Source: Pyrenophora tritici-repentis
Lineage: Eukaryota > Ascomycota > Dothideomycetes > Pleosporales > Pleosporaceae
Direction of reading: 5' to 3'
Assembly (NCBI RefSeq): GCF_003171515.1
Contig: NC_089391.1
Span: 1,240,001-1,304,000 of the forward strand
Length of the DNA stretch: 64,000 nucleotides
Positions within the stretch are counted from its first letter, which is position 1, and every line of letters begins with the position of its first letter. This document shows positions 56,080 to 64,000 of this stretch, piece after piece. A program made the translations under genes and the position numbers. The notes under the pieces are model-generated. The model saw nothing but the letters and a program-made list of their open reading frames with translations, did not search any database and was not told the DNA's origin.

Positions 56080-56839
56080 AGTCTATTTCCAGCCCGAACT
56101 GATCTTAAAGTGAGCATGCAGGCTATCCTATTTCCCCTAAGGGGACTGTGTTGGGATAATAAGAAACTTTGGTTGTAGTGGAGTAATACTAGGCTGCCTC
56201 GTTCGCTACTATGAAGCTCATCTGGACACATTAAACGCAATTAATGAGGTACTATACGTGTCATCAGCCTTTACACATTTCGCTTTTTTCGGTACTTGAA
56301 TTGTAAGGGTCCGCCAAAATGACCCTGAAAACATCGTTTAACTGGGTCGAAAGTGGGGCTTTTTTCAAATATTCCATCCTCCACGCAACCATGAAAATCT
56401 GGAGATGTAATCGGCCATGCTGCGACACATGCATAGAGGATATTCTTCGTGAGTGATGTACTATAGGTCTTCCTGACCGGTACATGAACCCAAGTAGCTG
56501 CGGCAATCTTCCACTAACGCCCAGGTTGCCGGGTCACAAGGACTGGCCAGCACCCAAACTTTGAAAGAAGACACATGTGGCAGTAGTTGTTACCAACCCC
56601 GCGATCATGTCATATGTGTAAAATTTCTACGTCTATTTTTGGGGTTTGTGTCGTTCACCCAAGGTGGGTTGCACGACTTCGGGAGAGTGGATGGGAGATT
56701 TTGGCTGCGCTAACCGTGTTGCGCACATCCACATACTATGTTTCTCACTGTGTCTGTTCCAGTCCAAACTAATCTCAAACATGAACATATCTAAGTAGTG
56801 TGTGACAAAACCACAGGGGATGCGAATTTGGCTTAGGGG

Positions 56840-56849
56840 TACCTAGGTA
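56840..56849. repeat. 10-bp palindrome TACCTAGGTA, copy 3
   Basis: Perfect palindrome; lies 157 bp before copy 4. Confidence 0.5.
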
Positions 56850-56996
56850 CGGCTGCAGGGTTTTGTCACGCGCAGGTTCGACGAAAGACACCTTTACCCA
56901 GCTTGCAGAGGAATTGCTCGTCACAGGCTGCGGAGACATTGCCATAGGTAGATATGTGGCACGATATGTGAGTTGGCCCGTGGACGTGTGCTAGAT

Positions 56997-57006
56997 TACC
57001 TAGGTA
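56997..57006. repeat. 10-bp palindrome TACCTAGGTA, copy 4
   Basis: Perfect palindrome, about 290 bp behind the stop of the permease gene. Confidence 0.5.
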
Positions 57007-57298
57007 CACAGATATCGTCCGAACAGACAGTCCTCCTTCCGAAAAGCCTTCTCCCATCCCAAAGTGGCAGCCAGAACAAAGAACGAGCCATCGATGACCC
57101 TCATTGATAACCGATTTGAGAATACGACTGTCTTTTTGACCTGCATTGAGGATGATTACCAACGTTATGCAGCCAACAAGTTGGCGCTCATTCACATGAA
57201 CCAGCTCCAAGGCAAATGACTAGTGGCAGTTGCCAGACTATTGGGGCATGTTACATGTCTTGTTCATGTGAGCGTCTACAGATATTACTAAACTATAA

Positions 57299-58874
57299 CT
57301 AAGAAGAGTTACTGTTGTCCGCGCATGAAAAAGCCGAATCGATCAGACCATTGGCGTACGCATCGTTGATCTGCACAATAACGCCATACGTCCCGCCGAT
57401 CGTAAGGAAGATGGAGATACCAATAAGGATAACATGCAGCCCATACATGATCTTCTGCCACCAGTTGCCCTTCCAGTAATCTTTGTGGTCGTAAATCCAA
57501 AGCCAGCCAGGAAAACCAAGGGCCAACGGAGCAAACGCAATACTTCCTGCCAGACTCAACAAATAGTTGAAGATGGGCACTCCCGAGGCGATCAAAAAGC
57601 TCACAAGCGTTGTGGCGGCCACAGTGCCGAGCCAGGTTCCCCAGTGTACAAATGTGTTGGCCTGGAGATGTCTCGACTTGCGCAGAATCCGGACAAAGAT
57701 GTATTTCGCGCTAACGTGCACATATAGCGCGCCACTGACACACAATCCGATGATTCCTATACCATACGCGATCTTTTTGACGGTGGGACCAGCGCTTCCG
57801 AGAGAAGGGGAAGCAACCCACTTGCCGCACCATTTGTACACGACAAGACTGAAGGAGAGATACGCAGCAGTCACGATGCCCATGCACCAGTTTACAGCTT
57901 TGCTGAAGTCGCGGGGGTTCCGCATCTCAGACATAACGGGTAGGAAAGCTGATGTACCGGCTCCGGAGCAGAAGATGGTACTTGCTGCGGTGATACCAGC
58001 GGCGAATGTCGGGTGGCCGATGACATGGTAGCCAAAGTCGTAAGGGCCAGTTTGCGGTGCAGCGGCTGGGCGGTCGCGCTGAGTTACTCCAACACTAATT
58101 TAGAGTCAGTAAATTGTCACTCTTCCACCCCAAGTACCCCCGGCACCAAACAAGATCGAGCAAAATTGCATTCCACAACTTACACAACAATGAACACGGC
58201 GATGAAAACCGACGCGAATCCCGCCCATGTAATCCAAGCGATCTTCTCAAACTTGCGCACGCTAGCGCATAATCCAACCGTCAGTGCCGCGATGATGGAA
58301 AAGTAATTTGTGCATAGCGAGTGGTTGGATAACGCGTTTAGTGCTGTTGATACGCCGACTATGCCCGAGGCGGCAACGATGACGAAGGCGACGAGGAAGA
58401 GAATGCCGGTTATCTCTTTGACGATGCGGCCGCCGACTAATTGGCCCATGTCGGCGATGGAGTGGCAACCGGGGTGGTTGTTTCGGAATTGGCCTTGGAC
58501 GAGAGCACACCAGGTATTCAGACCTTGCCAGCCCAGGACATTGATCGCACCAGGGAAAGAACCGAGCGTGTACATGGCAGATGGAATGGTGAGAACACCC
58601 GTTGCGAAGATGACTGTATCGCCGCACGACCATTAGTATGAGGTCGTATACATATGAAACAGTTCGCCAGAGCCGGTTTTGCAAAAAGAAACTTACGCTT
58701 CAGCAAAATAACAGTCGTCTGGACCCATGACACGGTTCTAAAATCCTCAATCCCCTCTCCTCTCTTGAAAATCTCGCCGTCGTCTATAATTCCCGCTTTC
58801 TCATCTCGGATGCTGGATGTGCTGCTGTGCGCTGCCGCGGGGGAAATGATGTCGTCATTCTTCTCGTCGGCCAT
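57299..58874 (-). CDS. Amino-acid permease, AAAP family (MTR-like)
   Basis: Proton-coupled amino-acid transporter of the AAAP/Aa_trans family, close in style to the Neurospora neutral amino-acid permease MTR; probably plasma membrane. Exons 58697-58874, 58184-58613 and 57299-58094; introns 58614-58696 and 58095-58183. Product 467 aa. The hydrophilic N-terminus (about 45 residues, EKAGIIDDGEIFKRGEG) is cytosolic. The first splice joins VSWVQTTVILLK to LIFATGVLTIPSAMYTLGSFPG, the conserved first helix. Further helices include ITGILFLVAFVIVAASGIVG, IAWITWAGFASVFIAVFIVV, AYGIGIIGLCVSGALYVHV and ISIFLTIGGTYGVIVQI. About ten to eleven membrane segments in all. Substrate cannot be fixed from sequence. 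Confidence 0.88.
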
Positions 58875-59873
58875 GGTTGTAGTTGCAGGAGGAATCCCTG
58901 GATAAAGGCAACGTCGCGAAAAGCAAGGCTACTGAGCTGGAACCCTACTCACACCACAAAGGGGCTGTCGAGGATGGGTATGTGGGAAAGCAGGTACTCA
59001 AAAGACGCCCGGGTATCTCCAACGTCGACTATATATGTACGACGTATCGACTCCTACAGACTACCGTGATAACGATAGGTAGGTACGTAGTGATAACAAC
59101 ACCCGTGGAGTCGCTCGGTCGCTCGGTCATCACGCATTTATCCATGGACATGCGCGCGCGCTTGGCAAGCAACTCTACTGATAACCAACCGGGCAAGTCT
59201 CGCGTGGCGGCTGTCAAGCTACGTCGCCCGGGGGCAACACTAGGGAGCTAGTACAGTATCGGGGTTTATCATGATGATCCGGGGTAACTAAGGAGTAGTT
59301 ATGCCCGCCGGCCCGATTCTTTTTGGAGGGCGCGCCGTTGGCCCCTTGATGTGCACCCGCTACGTTGCGCGAGATAGGAGTGGGTGAGTTCGAAGCTACT
59401 TACTCCAAGAGAAGCAGGTATGGCGGGGTGGTTTGGTGTAATAATGATTGGGGAGTTTTGGATACATGGGGAGTTTGGTCTGGGTTCTCCAAGCTGGAAG
59501 GGAGTCTACGGATAGTGGAGTAGGAGGGAGATATCGTGAGTCTCTTTCGTGGATGCTTCAGAAATTGTGGGAAGGTTGGAGTTGGAGTATGGGTCCAAGG
59601 GGTGCTCCGGACTTTCGGGAGTTGAAGTTGTGGATGGTGGGGACGAGTTTAGTGCGCGATGAGCAATGACAAGTAACGGTAGAGTGGGGCTCGGCTTTTG
59701 GCGTGGGTTTGTGACGCGAGTTTTGGATGGATCTGCTTTAGCGTTGGGCATTTGACATTAGATGCGTGCGATTTACGCTTTCAAATGACCATCTACCAAT
59801 TAGAGAAATACGCTGCAAAAAAGGCGTGCTTTGTACGTTGTGGACGAAAAGAAAATGGTTTCAGTATCTATAG
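58875..59873. other. Intergenic spacer
   Basis: 1.0 kb between two minus-strand genes, with the permease promoter. Contains a TAGGTAGGTACGTAG-like stretch at about 59079-59093, which resembles but does not match the TACCTAGGTA palindrome. Confidence 0.45.
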
Positions 59874-60948
59874 CTACTTCTTCAACTTCAAACCCGCTTC
59901 AGCTGGCATTAGTGCCCCTGGTGCAGGAGAGTTCTTCTTCTTGAACTCATCTGCCATTTCCTCCATGGTTACAAACTCCACGCCTTCGTGCTTCTTGAAG
60001 TGCTCGATCAATCTCTCATGCATGAGCAATAGATGTGGACGCCCAGATACATCTGGATGGATTGTGATAGGCTATCGCATGAAGTCAGCGGGGAATCTGG
60101 TACAGAATTGGTGACTTACGAAGATGAATTCATCGTATTCCCTGTAAAAATAGTCGAAATGATCGCGCCATAGGTCTTCCGTGTCACGCGCATTGACAAA
60201 CCCATGGCTATTTGCCGAGGCCTTGATGAACATGTGCGGTGGTAGATCCTGGCAAATTGAGTTAGGGAAATGTATATAGATGATCAGGACTATGCTTACA
60301 TCCAGGTACCAGTTGGCGGGTATCTCGACTAGGCCAGTATCTTGACCTGCAACCAGCGGCTTCATCCACTCCTTGGCTTGCTTCTTGTAGTCAATCTTGG
60401 TCCAAGAATCGCCTGTCCTCAGATAATATGCCTGACAGTCGTGATGGCTCATACTGTGGTCATACTCAATGCCGTATGAGAGTAGCAACTCTGCCCCTTC
60501 ACGGCTCGTTTCCCACCTAAAAAGTTGGTCAGCGACGCATCAACCAGCATCACCTTGAGACATACCAGGGTGCAACGCTCCCCCTTGGCGGCTTTCCAGC
60601 AAACTCTGTTAGCATGCGATATGTCTTATCAAGGACATCTCTTTGCTGTTCAATCGTCATGTCGACTGGGTTCTCGTGACTATAGCCATGCAACCCTATC
60701 TCATGCCCGGCGTCGCGAACTGCCGCCATGTCTTCTGGAAATGTCTCCAAACTGTGGCCTGGAATGAACCATGTCGTCTTGATGTCGTATTTCTTGAAAA
60801 GCTTCAACAAGCGCTGCGTGCCAACTGTGCCCGCGAAAAGACCTCGACTAATGTCGTTGGTACTGTCTTCTCCGCCATAAGAGCCCAGCCATCCGCACAC
60901 TGCATCCACATCGACACCGTACGAGATGAGAACGCGCTTCTTGCCCAT
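59874..60948 (-). CDS. Polysaccharide deacetylase, HP0310/PgdA-like (NodB fold)
   Basis: NodB-fold metal hydrolase of the sub-family containing Helicobacter PgdA (HP0310), whose members act on N-acetyl groups or on cyclic imide/amide C-N bonds. Exons 60566-60948, 60300-60516, 60120-60248 and 59874-60071; introns of 49, 51 and 48 nt. Product 308 aa. It starts [17 protein letters not shown] (motif 1 with the Asp pair), then [34 protein letters not shown] and [13 protein letters not shown] (the HxxxH metal motif). The first splice yields APWWETS, a hallmark of this sub-family. There is no signal peptide, so a cytosolic small-molecule substrate is more likely than cell-wall chitin. It ends [11 protein letters not shown]. 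An in-frame ATG 39 nt upstream is possible. Confidence 0.87.
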
Positions 60949-62511
60949 GGTCACTTGAGCTGGTATTCGTAGATCAATGCACTTCAATGATTCAAGAACA
61001 AGCTGTCAATCCAGTCGAGAGTAAGAGGTACCTCCGCCCCGAATGGCTCATCCAGCATCATTTTATCACTATGATAGCCTAACGCCTAACCCTAGATTCA
61101 GTCGCGGGGTAATCAGCAAATAGAATAGTACTGGAGCCCGACAACTCGTCATGAGGTTGAGGTGCAGGGCTGCCCTTGTACCCGACAGCTGTACCCCCGC
61201 TTGTTCCCTCCATCATAACTTCCGAGCCGCTCCGAACTCCAAATCTCCAAAACCACCGAGTACGGGTTTTACGGCCGACAACGTCCAAATTGCGACTTGG
61301 TGATGGAGATCGTGGTACATGCCGCAATATTGCACCTCGTTTTTCCAGGCTGGTGGGCCGTTGACCAAGTCGATCATGCCCAGCAGATGCGAGCAGTGCG
61401 GATCGTAGCGCTACGATGACGTCACCCTAGATGTATGGAAGCCACTGGTGGAAGCCGTATGGAAAACATTTGCCGTTAGATACAATACGCTCCAAAACTT
61501 ATTCTATGATGCGGCGAATCGACTAAAGAAAGCATGTATGACGATCTAGCCAAATTGGCTGTGTCACTGCAAGAGCAGTCGTAGTTTTGAAGCACGATAA
61601 TGCCTTCGCCAGATTTGTGCTAGCCAGCTTCAACATCACAATGAATCTCTTGGATGGAGCCCCACTTTCGCAAGAAGGACCATTAATTTCTAGTGGCACG
61701 GTAATTATCATCGCCCTCTGAGACTGCATCCGAAACGTACTTGTCAACAGCATCTAGACATCCTTAGTAGATGACACTTGGTTTAGAAGCCACCTGGCAT
61801 ACTCGATAACGCTTAGCGGTGCTGGGAGTTGCGGTGTGAAGTAATTTAGACTCCAACATGCGATATATTGAGAAGAACGGTGAGATTTTGAGTTGAACCA
61901 CCGCTAGTTTGTAATTGATCTACATTCAGCGACAACAACAAAAAGGATACTTAGCATCTAGACAGCGGAGGAATCATGGCGCTAGTTGGAGTACATATGG
62001 CGAGACACCCAAAAACCTTATTTGAACCCCATTGAAGCCTTTGAATTACCGACCAGAGGTTACTTGTCGTTAATGTGGATATGGTGGAGCCTGTGGGTGT
62101 GCCGAGAATGCACGAGAGTCATCAGCACCATCCTGTTCCATCTGACGTTGGATTTTAACGAGCTCGCTAGCCCCTACGAAAGTTAGTAAACTGCCGACTA
62201 GTCATAAAGGTCGCGCAATGATCCGACTCCCGTGTAAACTAATGGAGGTACGCGTCTTGGCGAGTCGAGTTCGTTACAAATTGGGGTCAGTTGGAGACAC
62301 CATTGTACCATAGCACAGGCTATCGTACTGTTAGCGGACATCCGCGTCCTCGGCCTCGGAAATGCGCGATTGGTTGTATTGTACGTAAAAACGACCCATC
62401 CACGTGAAAATGTTCAATGCGCCACAGCACGAGTAGAGGTTCAAAAGTCGCTACTTCGGTATCAGCATCTTCCAAACGACATTGCTTTGCAAGCGGTGTA
62501 TTCTTTTCAAC
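60949..62511. other. Divergent spacer (1.6 kb)
   Basis: Region between the divergently transcribed deacetylase and amidase genes, which may share regulatory sites. Short frames only; no repeat or RNA gene recognised. Confidence 0.45.
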
Positions 62512-64000
62512 ATGTCCGTCTTCTTCGACTCACCGATCAGGTTCGTGTTCAAAACTCTGTTCACTCGAAAATCCCAGTTGCTAACCAAGCGTAAAGTGAC
62601 GATCTTGTGGCTATTGGCGATGCCGAATCTGTCTTGACAAGCATTGGCATCACAAACGGCATACCGCAAAACGAATCGCGAGACTATCATCAACTACTGG
62701 CCGCTGTTCACGACGTTGCAGAGCATATACTGCAATTGCCCGACTATGTATCACGTGTCGACACCGAAACATACCCACGAGAAAATCTACACAGGCCATC
62801 GGAAGACGAACAGGACTATGGTCATGCGTGGGCTCACAAATTCCTCATACGCGGCAACCCAGAGGGCGAGCTGTTGCGAGGAAAGACTATAAGCTTGAAG
62901 GATAATATCGCAGTCGCCAGAGTCCCTCAATTCTTCGGGACTGATGCCATTCCAGCATGGACTCCTGACTCTGATGCCACCGTGGTCCAACGTGCATTAA
63001 TAGCTGGAGCCGACATCGTAGGAACTACAATATGCGAAAACTTCTGCAACTCGACCTCGTCCTTTACTTCCGCTCAGGGAACAGTCCACAATCCATATGC
63101 GAGAGGCTACTCGGCCGGTGGCAGCACATCCGGCGGCTGTGCGGTAGTCGGTGGTGGTCTTGTCGACATCACAATCGGCGCTGATCAGGGTGGAAGTATA
63201 CGTGTTCCGTCGTCATTCTGTGGCTGTAAGTAGTCACCCCATCACATGTTATGCTCTCTTCTATATCGGCGAGCTAACATGATATAACATAGGCGTAGGA
63301 TTGAAGCCAACCCACGGTCTGGTCCCTTATACTGGTATATCTAGTGGCGATGCTATCAGTGATCATTGCGGGCCCATTGCAAGATCCGTCACCGACGTAG
63401 CTCTATGTCTGGATGCGATTGGGGGGAGAGACGACTACGACGACCGGACCCTTGGTGCTCCAGTACATGGCTCCATGCAATACACGAAGCACCTAAGAGA
63501 CTCAGCTGCTGGATTGAAGATTGGTGTTCTCAAAGAGGGCTTTGATCATCGACTGGTGGACCCAGAAGTTAGGGAAACCGTCCGAAAAGCCGTCAAGTCG
63601 TTCGAGCTACTCGGTGCTACTGTCGAAGAAGTTTCTCTACCTCTGCATCTGGAAGGGCCTGCTATTTGGACCATTCAGCAACGCATCGCAGGCACTTTTA
63701 ACATGCTAGGATACGCACATGGACGAAGGGGTCTGTTCTCAACAGCCTACGAAGCAGTACGTCAACCTTGGACGAACGACACGTTCCAGAAGCTCTTCCC
63801 ATCCACCAAGAACACTATGATCAACGGCCTTTCGCTCATGCAAAACTATCCTGGACTCTACGCAAAGACGATGAATATTGCACAACAGCTCCGCGACTCG
63901 TACGAAAAACTATTCCAAGAATACGATCTCATCGTCATGCCAACGACGCCATTCGTGGCACCGCCGAATATAGACTGGAAGCAGGGAGACTCGCCCATAG
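62512..64000 (+). CDS. Amidase-signature family protein, 3' end outside window
   Basis: Cytosolic amidase (Ser-Ser-Lys triad) hydrolysing a carboxamide to acid and ammonia; substrate unknown. Exons 62512-62540, 62597-63225 and 63293 to beyond 64000; introns 62541-62596 (branch GCTAAC) and 63226-63292. The 29-nt first exon (MSVFFDSPI) joins to SDDLVAIGDAESVLTSIGI and removes a TAA that lies in frame at 62592-62594. This start is plausible but not proven. Catalytic Lys is in GKTISLKDNIAVA (about 110), the signature is YSAGGSTSGGCAVVGGGLVD (about 180-200), and the nucleophile Ser lies in GADQGGSIRVPSSFCG (about 209). After the second splice GCVGLKPTHGLVPYTG follows as expected. It is open to the window end (MPTTPFVAPPN), so roughly the last quarter is missing. 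Confidence 0.88.

Larger units (their letters stand above)
55399..57298. other. Gene-poor spacer (1.9 kb)
   Basis: Holds a (CTA)n microsatellite and three exact copies of TACCTAGGTA (annotated separately). No coding frame of interest. Confidence 0.5.

Noticed and set aside
1..64000. CRISPR arrays, bacterial-type operons, rRNA or clear tRNA genes
   Set aside because: Searched by eye and none found; eukaryotic introns and gene content make the first two inapplicable.

Overview
The window is nuclear DNA of a filamentous ascomycete. Genes carry short introns (about 45-90 nt, some longer) with GT..AG ends and CTAAC/CTGAC-like branch sites. The protein set fits Pezizomycotina: Pth11-like receptor, class I alpha-mannosidase, DLT1, Osh3-type oxysterol-binding protein, fungal STAND protein, GDSL esterase. 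Gene content and style suggest a Dothideomycete, probably Pleosporales. That placement is inference; no species can be named from the sequence alone.

Left part (1-38.2 kb) is mostly conserved cellular machinery. In order it holds the 3' end of the TATA-binding protein gene, a GH47 mannosidase (-), DLT1 (+), a WBP2/GRAM adaptor (+), a peroxisomal 3-ketoacyl-CoA thiolase with a clean PTS2 signal (+), a histidine-phosphatase-fold protein (-) and a class II aldolase (-). After a 3.9 kb gene-free stretch come a very large STAND/NACHT-TPR protein (+, about 2,320 aa by my model), a secreted SGNH esterase (-), an Osh3-type protein (+), RTF1 (-) and COQ7 (+) sharing a 321 bp divergent promoter, and MRC1 (-).

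Right part (38.2-64 kb) is more accessory in character. It has long gene-free spacers, a C2H2 zinc-finger gene (+), a decayed coiled-coil gene with an in-frame stop and frame changes at G7 tracts (-), a Pth11-like receptor (+), and a RING-finger gene cut in two by a very young 1,627 bp Ty1/copia-type element. That element has identical 147 bp LTRs, a 5 bp target duplication and only a gag gene. Next to it is a three-exon gene for a small secreted six-cysteine protein, a good effector candidate. The window ends with an amino-acid permease (-), a HP0310/PgdA-like polysaccharide deacetylase (-) and a divergently placed amidase (+, cut by the window end). These three together could form a nitrogen-scavenging module.

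The most interesting items are the gag-only retroelement and the gene it has just broken, the STAND protein, the small secreted protein, and a 10-bp palindrome that recurs in the spacers. Exon boundaries were worked out by eye from splice signals, frame continuity and family resemblance; no alignment was run.
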